NCBI GenBank assembly: GCA_017792425.1
Contig: CP051233.1
Coordinates: 2,142,402-2,206,401, forward strand
Length of the DNA: 64,000 nucleotides
Direction of reading: 5' to 3'
Source: Thalassovita sp.
Lineage (GTDB): Bacteria > Pseudomonadota > Alphaproteobacteria > Rhodobacterales > Rhodobacteraceae
Under the pieces are notes generated by a model that had not been told where the DNA came from, did not search any database, and was given only the letters and a program-made list of their open reading frames with translations. How positions within the stretch are numbered: position 1 is the stretch's first letter; each line of letters opens with the position of its first letter. Below are positions 40,219-49,224 of the stretch, in pieces. The position numbers were made by a program, and so were the translations under genes.

Positions 40219-41179
40219 CGACGTTGGCGAACTGGTTGCCCTGGTTGTTGTCAGGCTTGGACCAATCGCGTTTGACACCCAGCATCAGCACGATGTTCTT
40301 GGCGACATAGACCGACGAATAGGTTCCGACGACCACGCCCCAAGTGATGGCGAACACGAAGCCGCGGATCACGTCGCCACCCAGCACCAGCAGCGCGATC
40401 AGCGCGATCAGCGTGGTGCCAGAGGTCATGATCGTCCGGCTGAGCGTTTCGTTCACCGTCAGGTTCATCAGGTCGCGCAGGGGCGTCGATTTGAACTTGA
40501 TCAGGTTTTCGCGCAGCCGGTCAAAGATCACCACGGTGTCGTTGATGGAATAGCCGATGATCGTCAGAAGGGCCGCGATGGTGGCCAAATCGAACCGGAT
40601 CTGCAGCACCGAAAAGATGCCGATGGTGATGATCACATCATGCGCCAGCGCGGCGACCGCACCCACGGAAAACTGCCATTCGAACCGCAGCCAGATATAG
40701 AACAGGATCGCCGCCAGCGAGGCCCCCACGGCCAGGACAGCGGTCAGGATCAGCTCGCCCGACACTTTGGGGCCGACCGATTCGACCAGCGGGAAGGTGA
40801 TCGAGGGATCGACGGTTTTCAGCGCGTCCTCGATCTGCTGGATGGTTTCAGGGGTGACGGCTTCTTCGTCGTCCTGGGCCTGGATGCGGATCATCGACAC
40901 GTGTTTGTCCGGGCCGAAGGTCGGGTCGAACACCTCGGAGATGACGACATCCCCCAGCCCCAGCGGCGCCAGCGCCTGCCGGTAATCGCCCACATCCACC
41001 GCCGAGGTGCTTTCGGTGCGGATGGTGGTGCCGCCCTTGAAGTCGATGCCGAAATTCAGACCGATCACCAGCCAACTGACCAGCGACAGCACCACAGCAA
41101 TGGCGGAAATGCCAAGGGTCAGCTTTTGCAGCCGGAAGAAATCGAAGTTCGGGATTTCGCGGAACAGTCTCAGGCGCAT
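40211..41179 (-). CDS. secF: protein translocase subunit SecF
   Basis: A 322-residue, six-TM protein. I use the ATG at 41179, which follows the secD stop by 1 nt and has GAGGT upstream; the frame also opens earlier inside secD. Motifs: GIDFKGGTTIR in TM1-P1, GYSINDTVVIFDRLREN and NETLSRTIMTSGTTLIALI. SecDF uses the proton motive force to help complete protein export. Confidence 0.97.
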   Translation of the reverse strand: MRLRLFREIPNFDFFRLQKLTLGISAIAVVLSLVSWLVIGLNFGIDFKGGTTIRTESTSAVDVGDYRQALAPLGLGDVVISEVFDPTFGPDKHVSMIRIQAQDDEEAVTPETIQQIEDALKTVDPSITFPLVESVGPKVSGELILTAVLAVGASLAAILFYIWLRFEWQFSVGAVAALAHDVIITIGIFSVLQIRFDLATIAALLTIIGYSINDTVVIFDRLRENLIKFKSTPLRDLMNLTVNETLSRTIMTSGTTLIALIALLVLGGDVIRGFVFAITWGVVVGTYSSVYVAKNIVLMLGVKRDWSKPDNNQGNQFANVDA

Positions 41180-41180
41180 G

Positions 41181-42845
41181 TCAGACCTCAATGGTTTTCG
41201 GACGGCGGCGTTCGAACCAGATGACGATGAACAACCGGGTCACGAAAATCGCGGTAAAGACCGAGGTCAGGATGCCCAGCCCCAGCGTGATGGCGAAGCC
41301 GCGCACCGGGCCGGACCCCAGCGTGAACAGGATCACCGAGATGATGAAGGTGGTGATGTTGGCGTCAAAGATCGCCGACAGCGCCCGATCATAGCCCAGT
41401 TCAATCGCGCGTGCGGGGCCGCGGGCTGTACGCAGTTCTTCGCGGATGCGTTCGAACACCAGCACGTTGGCGTCCACCGCCATGCCGATGGTCAGCACGA
41501 TCCCGGCGATGCCGGGCAGTGTCAGCGTGCCGCCGATCAGGCTGAGCGCACCGAAGATCAGGCCGACATTGATCATCAGGGCAAGGTTGGCGAATACGCC
41601 GAACAAACCGTAGCTGAGCACCATGAAAACCAGCACGGCAGCGAAGGCGACGATACAGGCGATCTTGCCCGCCTCGATGCTGTCGGCGCCCAGTTCCGGG
41701 CCGATGGTGCGTTCTTCGAGGAAGTCCAGCCCGGCGGGCAGCGCGCCCGCGCGCAGCAGGACGGCCAGGTTGGTCGATTCCTCGACCGAGAAATTGCCGG
41801 TGATGATGCCGGACCCGCCCGCGATATGGGCCTGGATGACGGGGGCGCTGATCACTTCTCCGTCCAGCACGATGGCGAAGGGATTGCCAATGTTTTCAGC
41901 GGTGTAGTCGCCGAACTTGCGCGCGCCGGACGGGTTGAAGCGGAAGCTGACCGCCGGGCGGCCGTTCTGGTCAAAGGACGGCTGGGCGTCCACCAGATCT
42001 TCGCCGGTCACGACGGGGGCCTGTTCCAGCACGTAGAACTGGCCCTCTTCGTCCAGAGAGGGCAGGATTTCATTGCCCGCGCCGGGCGGCATGTCAGCGT
42101 TCCCGGTGCGCGTCACCACGGGCTGAAAGGTCAGCTGCGCGGTGGTGCCGATGATGTCCTTGAGTTCCGTCGCGCTGCCGACGCCGGGCACCTGGATCAG
42201 AATCCTGTCGTTGCCCTGCCGCTGGATGGTGGGTTCGCGGGTGCCGACCTCGTCAATTCGGCGGCGGATGATTTCCAGCGCCTGTTTGACGGTACGTTCG
42301 TCAGTGGCAAGGCGTTCGGCCTCGGACAGGGTGATGACAAGGTCGGCGCCGTCCACCGTCACGTCGATGTCGCTGGCGCCTGCGCCGGACAGGCTGGCGA
42401 CCGGGCGGGCCAACCCGCGCACCAGTTCGGCGGCGCGGTCGGCCATATCCGGCTTCTGGTTCAGGCGGATGCGCAGTTCCGGGCCTTCGGTGCGCTGCAG
42501 GCGGATGGTGCCGACGGTGTCACGCTCTTCGCGCAGCAGGTCGCGGACCTCTGGCCACATGGATTGCAGGCGGGTTTCGTAGACATCCGCAACCTGAACC
42601 TCGGCCAGCAGATGCGCGCCGCCGCGCAGGTCCAGACCCAGATTGACCAGACCGGACGGCAGGAAGGACGGCCACAGCGCGGCCTGTTCTTCCAGCCCCT
42701 GCCCCGAGCCGCCGACTTCCAGTGCGGCGACGGCATCGTTGCGGGTTTCGACCCGCGTGTAGAACGCGTTCGGAAGCGCAAGCGCCAACCCCAGGACACA
42801 CAGACCCAGGATCACCACGCGCTTCCAAAGATCAATCTGAAGCAT
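41181..42845 (-). CDS. secD: protein translocase subunit SecD
   Basis: A 554-residue, six-TM protein with a large periplasmic P1 domain. LGLDLRGGAHLL (the D/G-rich D1 motif), the substrate-binding periplasmic domain to about residue 350, then AVLLRAGALPAGLDFLEERT, GMAVDANVLVFERIREE and FEANITTF-like TM motifs. It works with SecF and YajC at the SecYEG channel. It sits 31 bp after yajC and 1 bp before secF. Confidence 0.98.
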   Translation of the reverse strand: MLQIDLWKRVVILGLCVLGLALALPNAFYTRVETRNDAVAALEVGGSGQGLEEQAALWPSFLPSGLVNLGLDLRGGAHLLAEVQVADVYETRLQSMWPEVRDLLREERDTVGTIRLQRTEGPELRIRLNQKPDMADRAAELVRGLARPVASLSGAGASDIDVTVDGADLVITLSEAERLATDERTVKQALEIIRRRIDEVGTREPTIQRQGNDRILIQVPGVGSATELKDIIGTTAQLTFQPVVTRTGNADMPPGAGNEILPSLDEEGQFYVLEQAPVVTGEDLVDAQPSFDQNGRPAVSFRFNPSGARKFGDYTAENIGNPFAIVLDGEVISAPVIQAHIAGGSGIITGNFSVEESTNLAVLLRAGALPAGLDFLEERTIGPELGADSIEAGKIACIVAFAAVLVFMVLSYGLFGVFANLALMINVGLIFGALSLIGGTLTLPGIAGIVLTIGMAVDANVLVFERIREELRTARGPARAIELGYDRALSAIFDANITTFIISVILFTLGSGPVRGFAITLGLGILTSVFTAIFVTRLFIVIWFERRRPKTIEV

Positions 42846-42876
42846 GTTGTCAGCTTTCGCTTGGTCTGGGGAAGGC

Positions 42877-43164
42877 TCAGGCGTCGGCGGACGCGGGTTC
42901 TGTCTTGTTCAGAACCTGGGCAACGGTGGCCTTGACGACGCGGACCTTTACGCCTTCGGCGATCTCGACCTCCAGTTCATTGTCGTCCTTGACCTTGCTG
43001 ACCTTGCCGATGATGCCGCCCTGGGTAACGACCTGATCCCCGCGACGCAGGTTCGAGACCATGTTCTGGTGATCCTTCATCTTCTTCTGCTGCGGGCGGA
43101 TCAGCAGGAAATACATGATCACGAAGATCAGGATGAGGGGAAGAAACTGGCCAATGGATTCCAT
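42877..43164 (-). CDS. yajC: Sec translocon accessory protein YajC
   Basis: A 95-residue single-TM protein: FLPLILIFVIMYFLLIRPQQ, then KKMKDHQNMVSNLRRGDQVV and a YajC cytosolic domain (GGIIGKVSKVKDDNELEVEI). First gene of the yajC-secD-secF cluster. The upstream 218 bp are shared with the divergent serS promoter. Matches the family over its full length. Confidence 0.96.
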   Translation of the reverse strand: MESIGQFLPLILIFVIMYFLLIRPQQKKMKDHQNMVSNLRRGDQVVTQGGIIGKVSKVKDDNELEVEIAEGVKVRVVKATVAQVLNKTEPASADA

Positions 43165-43382
43165 CTTGTCTGTCCTTATGGATTGGCGAAACCGGAGCGG
43201 CCCCGCGATTTTCGCAGGAACCTATGTGCGGGGGGCAACATTTGCAAGGCGGGAAAGGCCGGGCTGGCGCGCGCAAATGGCGCGGGCGGGCCACAGCGGC
43301 GCACGGGTTGGCGGGCCGCGCTTACATCCTGTTCAAGAATCGGCAATAACCTGCGCGAAACGACTCAACCCGGAGCAAACCC

Positions 43383-44675
43383 ATGCATGACATCCGCGCC
43401 ATCCGCGAAAACCCTGCCGCCTTCGATGCGGCCCTGGCCCGCCGCGGGGCTGCGCCGATGTCGTCCGAGGTGCTGACGCTGGACGAAACCCGCCGGGCCA
43501 AGATCCTGGCCTCGGAAACGGCGCAGGCGGAACAGAACAAGGCGTCCAAGGAAGTGGGCGCCGCCAAGGGCCGTGGCGACGAGGCGGAATTCGAACGCCT
43601 GCGCGCGCTGGTGGCCGAAAAGAAGGCCGAGGTCGCCGCCATGCAGACCGAGGCGAAAGAGCTGGACCAGAAGCTGACCGACCTGCTGATGACCCTGCCC
43701 AACACCCCGCTGGCCGAGGTGCCGGACGGCGCGGACGAGGCCGACAACGTGGAACTGCGCCGCTGGGGCAGCCCGCGCACCTTTGATTTCACCCCGAAGG
43801 AGCATTACGACCTGGACGGCGTGAAACCGGGGATGGATTTCGAAACCGCCGCCAAGCTGTCGGGATCGCGTTTCGTGGTGCTGTCGGGGGCCGTGGCGCG
43901 CATTCACCGCGCGCTGGCGCAGTTCATGCTGAACACCCATGTCGATGAAAACGGCCTGAGCGAAACCTGGACCCCCGTGCTGGTGCGCGAAGAGATGATG
44001 CTGGGCACCGGGCAGTTGCCGAAATTCGGCGAGGACAGCTATCAGACCCGCGAAGGTTGGTGGCTGGTGCCCACTGCAGAGGTGACGCTGACCAACATCG
44101 TCAACGGTGTGACGGTCGAGGAAAGCTATCTGCCCCGCCGCTATGTCGCGCATACCCAGTGTTTCCGTTCCGAAGCGGGCAGCGCGGGCCGCGACACCGC
44201 CGGGATGCTGCGCCAGCACCAGTTCGAGAAGGTGGAAATGGTGTCCATCACCCGCCCCGATGACTCGCTGGCCGAACATGACCGGATGACCCGCTGCGCC
44301 GAAGGTATCCTGGAAAAGCTGGGCCTGCCCTATCGCACGATCGTGCTGTGCACCGGGGACATGGGATTCGGCGCCACGCGCACCCATGACATCGAGGTCT
44401 GGCTGCCCGGACAGGATACCTATCGCGAGATCAGCTCGGTTTCCGTGTGCGGCGATTTCCAGGCGCGGCGGATGAACGCCCGGTTCAAGCCCACCGATGG
44501 TGGCAAGCCGCAGTTCGTGCATACGCTGAACGGGTCGGGGCTGGCCGTGGGCCGGACGCTGATCGCGGTGCTGGAAAACGGCCAGCAGGCGGACGGGTCG
44601 GTGGTGCTGCCTGCCGTGCTGCACCCCTACCTGGGCGGCAAGACGACACTGGCCGCCGACGGTTCGCTGGTCTGA
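43383..44675 (+). CDS. serS: seryl-tRNA synthetase
   Basis: A 430-residue class IIa synthetase. The N-terminal coiled-coil tRNA-binding arm (about 30-100) starts MHDIRAIRENPAAFDAALAR. The core has TAEVTLTNIV (motif 1-2 region), CFRSEAGSAGRDTAGMLRQH (motif 2) and LNGSGLAVGRTLIAVLENGQ (motif 3). It charges serine tRNAs, including the tRNA-Ser that houses the island. It is divergent from yajC and ends at a bidirectional hairpin shared with gapR. Confidence 0.98.
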   Translation: MHDIRAIRENPAAFDAALARRGAAPMSSEVLTLDETRRAKILASETAQAEQNKASKEVGAAKGRGDEAEFERLRALVAEKKAEVAAMQTEAKELDQKLTDLLMTLPNTPLAEVPDGADEADNVELRRWGSPRTFDFTPKEHYDLDGVKPGMDFETAAKLSGSRFVVLSGAVARIHRALAQFMLNTHVDENGLSETWTPVLVREEMMLGTGQLPKFGEDSYQTREGWWLVPTAEVTLTNIVNGVTVEESYLPRRYVAHTQCFRSEAGSAGRDTAGMLRQHQFEKVEMVSITRPDDSLAEHDRMTRCAEGILEKLGLPYRTIVLCTGDMGFGATRTHDIEVWLPGQDTYREISSVSVCGDFQARRMNARFKPTDGGKPQFVHTLNGSGLAVGRTLIAVLENGQQADGSVVLPAVLHPYLGGKTTLAADGSLV

Positions 44676-44680
44676 ACGAA

Positions 44681-44713
44681 AAACCCCTCGGCGGTCGAAC
44701 CGGCGAGGGGTTT
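44681..44713. terminator. bidirectional terminator between serS and gapR
   Basis: AAACCCCTCG and CGAGGGGTTT form a perfect 10-bp stem with an inner paired region. It has T- and A-rich edges on both strands and lies between the convergent serS and gapR stops, so it can serve both. Confidence 0.9.
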
Positions 44714-44735
44714 CGTTTCGGCTGCGCAGGGCGCG

Positions 44736-44996
44736 TCAGCTCATGCCAAGGGCTTCCTTGTACATTTCCAGCACCGCCTCTTCCTCGGCGATGTCGTTCT
44801 TGTCGCGCTTGCGCAGGGAAATGATCTTGCGCATGACCTTGGTGTCATAGCCGCGCCCCTTGGCCTCGGCCATCACTTCCTTCTGCTGGTCGGCGATGTC
44901 CTTTTTCTCCATCTCCAGCCGCTCGAACCGTTCGATGAATTGGCGCAGTTCGTCCGCGGTGACGCGATAATTCGCCTCGGTGATGTCGTCGTTCAT
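44736..44996 (-). CDS. gapR: nucleoid-associated protein GapR (DUF2312)
   Basis: An 86-residue coiled protein. It is the family by eye: VTADELRQFIERFERLEMEK, then MAEAKGRGYDTKVMRKIISL and KNDIAEEEAVLEMYKEALG. Caulobacter GapR binds overtwisted A+T-rich DNA ahead of forks and aids topoisomerases; it is widespread in alphaproteobacteria. Single gene, converging on serS. Length and motifs are standard. Confidence 0.93.
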   Translation of the reverse strand: MNDDITEANYRVTADELRQFIERFERLEMEKKDIADQQKEVMAEAKGRGYDTKVMRKIISLRKRDKNDIAEEEAVLEMYKEALGMS

Positions 44997-45147
44997 GTCC
45001 TGCCTCCGGGGTGTGTTCGGGCAGAACCCCTACCTGCCCCGCTGCCGCGCCGCAAGTCCGGTTGGGGGCGGGATGCGAAAATGCGCCACGTTGCGCCCCC
45101 GCGCGCGACCTGATAGGCCGCGCCCACCACGAAAACCGGAGGGCGGT

Positions 45148-45363
45148 ATGGAATTTCTGATCTGGGGCGGCGCTGCAATTTCTGTTGCCGGGCTTCTGGG
45201 CCTTGTCTACTGCATCTTCCGGGTGGCGCAGGCCAAGCGCGCCAACCTGAGCGACGACGACCTGCGCGACGCGGTGAAGAAAGTCGTGCCCCTGAACCTG
45301 GGCGCGCTGTTCCTGTCGGTGATCGGGCTGATGATGGTGATCCTGGGCGTGTTCCTGGGATAA
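45148..45363 (+). CDS. small two-TM membrane protein
   Basis: A 71-residue protein. The start MEFLIWGGAAISVAGLLGLV at 45148 is chosen because GGAGGG lies upstream; an earlier start would add an Arg/Pro-rich non-membrane prefix. A first TM, a short basic loop (FRVAQAKRANLSDDDLRD) and a second TM (GALFLSVIGLMMVILGVFLG) are visible. Conserved-looking but no family is recognised; function is unknown. Ends 2 bp before the convergent fadB-like gene. Confidence 0.75.
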   Translation: MEFLIWGGAAISVAGLLGLVYCIFRVAQAKRANLSDDDLRDAVKKVVPLNLGALFLSVIGLMMVILGVFLG

Positions 45364-45365
45364 AC

Positions 45366-47429
45366 CTAACCGCCGATACGGCGCCGGTTGCGGCCGATGG
45401 CGTTCAATACCTCCAGATGTTCGCCGTTCTTGATCAGTTCGGCAATACCCGGGTCCGGGGCGAAGATGCGCGGGGCCTGTTCGGCGTACACCGCCATTTG
45501 CCGGGTCAAGGTGAACAGCCCGATCCGGTCCGCCGCATTCATCGGGCCGCCCCGCCACGCCGGGAAGCCGTGGTGGCGCACCATCACCAGGTCTATGTCC
45601 GAGGGCCGCAGCGCCACGCCTTCGCGCAAGAGCCGCGCGCCTTCGTTCATCATTGCCCCAAGGCAGAGCTGCACGATCTGGTCCTGCGATGGCCCAGCCG
45701 CGGACGGGTCGACCGGGACAGGCTGGCCATCGGACCAGTCCAAAACCCCTGCCCCCGCGGCGCGCCCCGTGCGGCCCTGCCCTGCCACTGCGCGCAGGTG
45801 GTTCAGATGGGCCAATGCGTAGGCTTCGGGACGGTGCAGTTGTTCGGCGCGGCGCAACACCACATCCAGCCCAAGGCTGTCGATCTGGGCGAACACCCCG
45901 CCGGTCAGACCGAATGCCACCAGCGCCGCGTCCACCTGCGCCGGAGCCGCGCCAAGGGACAGGCAATAGACCGCCGCGTCGCGCAGCGCCGCCACCATGC
46001 GCTGGCCGATTGTGCCACCGTGGCTGCCGGTGCGGACCGGCTGCACGCCGATGCTGCGCAATGCCTCTGCCGCCGTTACGACAGAGGCGGTGCTGGTGTG
46101 CGGGCCGGGGACCAGTTCGGCCAGGCCAGAGGATTGCCCCCCCGCCGGACAGTAAAACCCAAGCACCGTAGAGATTCGCCCGGCTGCATCGGCGATCGGG
46201 GCCACGGGCAGGGTTGCACTGTGCGACAGCAGAATGGCGGTGCCGGCGGCGACATTGGCCAGGGCTTCGAACACCTGCGCCTTGGTACCGGGGTTGTCGG
46301 CCACGGCCTCGATCACCAGATCGGCCTGTCCCAGATCACGCAGGTCGGTTGTCTGGGTCAGCTTGTCCGGCAGCGTTCTGCGGGTGTCGGCATCCAGGTG
46401 CGACGCCTCGATCAGGCGGTGCAGACGGGTCAGCGCGGCCTCTGACGCCTCGGCGCTGCGTTCGAACCAGGTGACGGGCTGGCCTGCACGCAGGGCGTGG
46501 AACACCAGCGCCGCCGCCGTCGCCCCGCCGCCGATCACGGCAATGCGCCCCACGGGCTGCGGGGTGGCGGCCAGCGCCTCGGGCATGTTGTGGGCGCGGC
46601 GTTGCGCCAGTTGCACATGCAGCAGCCCCTGTGCGTGATCCGACGCCTGGCATTCGGCAAAGGCCAGTTCCTCGAACGCCTCGGCGGCGTCGAAGGGCAG
46701 CAGCAGCGCACGTTCCACGCAATCCACCAGCAGGCGTTCATGCGGCGGTGCGTCCGGTCCCAGCGCATCGCGGCAGGTCTGGATGGATCGGGCGAAGGCC
46801 GCGGGGTCAGACAGCCCGTCCCGCCGGTCACGGGTGCGCATAATGGGCAGCGTTCCGGCGATCATCTGGCGCAAGCGGTCGGCGGCGGCCTGTTCCACCC
46901 CATCGGTGACGATTTCATCAACAAGGCCGGACACACGGGGATGGATCACCGGCAGGGTCAGTCCCGACAGCAGCAAGGCCAGCGCCCGGTCCGCCCCCAG
47001 AAGGCGCGGCAGACGCTGGGTGCCGCCCGCCGACGGGATCAGCCCCACGGCGATATCGGGCATCCCGACAACGGCAGACCGCAGCGCCACCCGGCCATGC
47101 GCGGCCAGCGCCAGTTCCAGCCCGGCGCCGTGGGCAACGCCGAACAGCGCCGCGACCACGGGTTTTTGCATGTCCTCTATCTGGCGGCACAGCTGCGCCA
47201 GCGATGGCGCGCCTTCACGCATTTCGGGGCTGGCGGCGTTGTAGCCGGTGGAGAACAGCCCGTCAGAGCCTGTCAGCAAAACCCCGGCGACATCCGGGGC
47301 GTGTTCCAGATCGGACAGGGTTTGCGACAGTTCGGCCCGCAGTACCGGACCCAGGAAATTGCGCGGCGGATTTGCCAGCCGCAGCACGGCCAGTTCCTGA
47401 TACCGTTCGATGGCCAGTTTCTGGGACAA
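45366..47429 (-). CDS. FadB-like fused enoyl-CoA hydratase / 3-hydroxyacyl-CoA dehydrogenase
   Basis: A 687-residue fusion: a crotonase domain at 1-~190 and an NAD-binding hydroxyacyl-CoA dehydrogenase domain about 293-480, with an all-helical C-terminus. In the crotonase, E105 sits in HGAGLELALAAHGR, but the second glutamate of FadB is D125 in GMPDIAVGL. The Rossmann loop reads IGGGATA, and the usual GxHFFxP catalytic histidine region is GFYCPAG (424-430), so the histidine is gone. It may be a degenerate or substrate-shifted paralogue for fatty-acid breakdown. It is isolated, with no fadA next to it. Confidence 0.85.
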   Translation of the reverse strand: MSQKLAIERYQELAVLRLANPPRNFLGPVLRAELSQTLSDLEHAPDVAGVLLTGSDGLFSTGYNAASPEMREGAPSLAQLCRQIEDMQKPVVAALFGVAHGAGLELALAAHGRVALRSAVVGMPDIAVGLIPSAGGTQRLPRLLGADRALALLLSGLTLPVIHPRVSGLVDEIVTDGVEQAAADRLRQMIAGTLPIMRTRDRRDGLSDPAAFARSIQTCRDALGPDAPPHERLLVDCVERALLLPFDAAEAFEELAFAECQASDHAQGLLHVQLAQRRAHNMPEALAATPQPVGRIAVIGGGATAAALVFHALRAGQPVTWFERSAEASEAALTRLHRLIEASHLDADTRRTLPDKLTQTTDLRDLGQADLVIEAVADNPGTKAQVFEALANVAAGTAILLSHSATLPVAPIADAAGRISTVLGFYCPAGGQSSGLAELVPGPHTSTASVVTAAEALRSIGVQPVRTGSHGGTIGQRMVAALRDAAVYCLSLGAAPAQVDAALVAFGLTGGVFAQIDSLGLDVVLRRAEQLHRPEAYALAHLNHLRAVAGQGRTGRAAGAGVLDWSDGQPVPVDPSAAGPSQDQIVQLCLGAMMNEGARLLREGVALRPSDIDLVMVRHHGFPAWRGGPMNAADRIGLFTLTRQMAVYAEQAPRIFAPDPGIAELIKNGEHLEVLNAIGRNRRRIGG

Positions 47430-47545
47430 TAAAAGACCTTTCCAAACACCCCGGCACGCATGGCACGCGCGCCGTTCACGGGCAGTTTGAAGACTTCACC
47501 CACCATCGCGCAAGCCCCGGATGTACAAACCCGCGAATTCGCGCG

Positions 47546-47761
47546 TCAGACCGGCATGTTGTCGAAACGGTCCTCGATTTCTTCGTCCACGGCCTGGTTG
47601 TCCAGATCCTGAAGGCGGGCGGGGATGGTGAAACCCGCGGCGCGCATCGCCTCTACGGCCTTGTGCAACTCGGCCTGGATTTCGTGACGGACCTCGTCGC
47701 TGGCTTCGGCAATCTGGGTTTCCAATTGTTCGATCAGTTCCAGAAACTTCTTCTCGGCCAT
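47546..47761 (-). CDS. small coiled hypothetical protein
   Basis: A 71-residue acidic helical protein: MAEKKFLELIEQLETQIAEA, then a helix to residue 40 and DLDNQAVDEEIEDRFDNMPV at the end. The start at 47761 has GGAGG-like bases 5' (AACGGAGGAAAAGAC). It lies 19 bp after the DksA-like gene on the same strand, so is probably co-transcribed. No family recognised; the helix-rich N-terminus and acidic tail suggest a partner protein. Confidence 0.7.
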   Translation of the reverse strand: MAEKKFLELIEQLETQIAEASDEVRHEIQAELHKAVEAMRAAGFTIPARLQDLDNQAVDEEIEDRFDNMPV

Positions 47762-47780
47762 GTCTTTTCCTCCGTTTTGT

Positions 47781-48107
47781 TCAGGTCTTTCCGGCGGCGC
47801 AGGTCTTGCACATCGGTGCGGCGGGCAGCACCGCCAGCCGTTCAGCAGAGATTTCATCCCCACATTTGACGCAATAGCCGTATTCGCCATCGCGAATCCG
47901 TTGAAGCGCCGCGCGGATACCGCGGATTTCCTCTTGTCCGGCCTGGCCCAGGGATTCCAGAACCTCGTCCCCTTCGCGTTCGACGGCCAGTTCTTCCCAA
48001 TCCCTGGAATGGGGCCCGTCCAGTTCATCTTCGATGGCGTGCAGGCGTTCATCAAGCTCTGACAGCCGTTTCATCAAGGCTTTCTGATATTTTGCCACTT
48101 CTTTCAT
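47781..48107 (-). CDS. DksA/TraR C4 zinc-finger protein
   Basis: A 108-residue protein. The start at 48107 is chosen for the near-perfect AGGAGG; an upstream frame lacks the family N-terminus. KYQKALMKRLSELDERLHAI begins the coiled hairpin, then a zinc ribbon YCVKCGDEISAERLAVL and CKTCAAGKT gives the four cysteines. It is shorter than DksA (~150) and lacks its DxxDxA coiled-coil tip, so it is a DksA-like RNA-polymerase-binding paralogue, not classical DksA. Confidence 0.88.
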   Translation of the reverse strand: MKEVAKYQKALMKRLSELDERLHAIEDELDGPHSRDWEELAVEREGDEVLESLGQAGQEEIRGIRAALQRIRDGEYGYCVKCGDEISAERLAVLPAAPMCKTCAAGKT

Positions 48108-48220
48108 CGCGGTTCCTCCTAGAGCCGACGCAGCTTTGCACGCCAGCAGAGCCGAAACCTTGACCCAAATCAACCGAACAGGTGTACCATCAAAGGGACG
48201 GGCCAAGGCGGCCCTTGCAT

Positions 48221-48244
48221 CACATAGCATAATTTATATATGTG
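48221..48244. promoter_or_regulatory. candidate operator before the sulfur operon
   Basis: CACATA and TATGTG, a perfect 6-bp inverted repeat with a 12-nt A+T-rich spacer containing TAATTTATA. It ends 25 bp before the MBL start and overlaps a plausible -10 region (CATAAT). Consistent with an ArsR-type (BigR/SqrR-like) dimer site, but no such regulator is in the window. Confidence 0.5.
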
Positions 48245-48268
48245 ACGCAGACACGGAGGACCCCACCG

Positions 48269-49132
48269 ATGACCCCACAAGTAACCGCCTTTTTCGACGA
48301 TGCGACCAACACCATTTCCTATGTCGTGCGCGATCCGTCCGGCAGCGCCTGCGCCATCGTCGATTCGGTTCTGGATTTCGATTATGCCTCTGGCCATACC
48401 GACACACGATCGGCGGACGCCATCGTTGCCTTTGTCCAGACGGAAGGCCTGAAGGTCGAATGGCTGCTGGAAAGCCACGTGCATGCCGATCACCTGTCTG
48501 CCGCCCCCTACCTGCAGGAAAAACTGGGCGGCAAGATCGGCATCGGTGAGCGCATCACCGTGGTGCAGGATACCTTTGGCAAGGTGTTCAACGAAGGCAC
48601 GGAGTTTCAGCGCGACGGCAGCCAGTTCGACGCGCTGTTCAAGGAAGGCGACAGTTTCCACATCGGACAGATGCGCGGCGATGTGCTGCATACGCCGGGC
48701 CATACGCCTGCCTGCCTGACCTATGTGATCGGGGACGCGGCCTTTGTCGGGGACACGCTGTTCATGCCCGATTTCGGCACGGCGCGCTGCGATTTCCCCG
48801 GCGGATCGGCGGAAACGCTGTACGCCTCGATCCAGAAAATCCTGTCGCTGCCGGATCAGACCCGGATCTTCGTGGGCCATGATTACAAGGCGCCGGGCCG
48901 GGACGAATACGCCTGGGAAACCACCGTGGCCGAACAGAAGGCCCGCAACATCCACGTCGCCAGCGACAAGGACAAGGACAGTTTCGTCAAGATGCGGACC
49001 GAGCGGGACGCGACGCTGGGCATGCCGCGCCTGATCGTGCCGTCGCTGCAGGTGAACATGCGCGCGGGCCGGATGCCCCCCGCCGATGAGGACGGCAACG
49101 TGTTCCTGAAGGTTCCAGTCAACAAGTTGTGA
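48269..49132 (+). CDS. metallo-beta-lactamase fold persulfide dioxygenase-like protein
   Basis: A 287-residue MBL protein. The start at 48269 has CGGAGGA upstream. The metal-binding H70-V-H72-A-D74-H75 is intact, with HTPGHTPACLTYVIGD, FVGDTLFMPD and FVGHDYKAPGR. It resembles the ETHE1/Blh group that oxidises glutathione persulfide in sulfide detoxification. The next three genes on the same strand are two YeeE/YedE proteins and a DUF442 sulfurtransferase, the classic bigR-regulon type of group. Substrate is inferred from context. Confidence 0.9.
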   Translation: MTPQVTAFFDDATNTISYVVRDPSGSACAIVDSVLDFDYASGHTDTRSADAIVAFVQTEGLKVEWLLESHVHADHLSAAPYLQEKLGGKIGIGERITVVQDTFGKVFNEGTEFQRDGSQFDALFKEGDSFHIGQMRGDVLHTPGHTPACLTYVIGDAAFVGDTLFMPDFGTARCDFPGGSAETLYASIQKILSLPDQTRIFVGHDYKAPGRDEYAWETTVAEQKARNIHVASDKDKDSFVKMRTERDATLGMPRLIVPSLQVNMRAGRMPPADEDGNVFLKVPVNKL

Positions 49133-49152
49133 CGGTATACAGCGCCCGAATC

Positions 49153-49187
49153 GCGCCCGTTCCCCGTGGAAAGCGGGGAACGGGCGC
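49153..49187 (+). terminator. 14-bp hairpin between the MBL and YeeE genes
   Basis: GCGCCCGTTCCCCG pairs perfectly with CGGGGAACGGGCGC around a 7-nt loop, followed by TATCTTTG. Lying inside an operon it is likelier an attenuator or mRNA-stabilising stem than a full stop. Confidence 0.65.
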
Positions 49188-49224
49188 TATCTTTGATGCA
49201 GGCGCAAACAGGAACGGAAACGCG

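Noticed and set aside
41007..42935. 642-codon open frame on the plus strand
   Set aside because: Antisense shadow of secD and secF in GC-rich DNA; no ribosome site and no domain.
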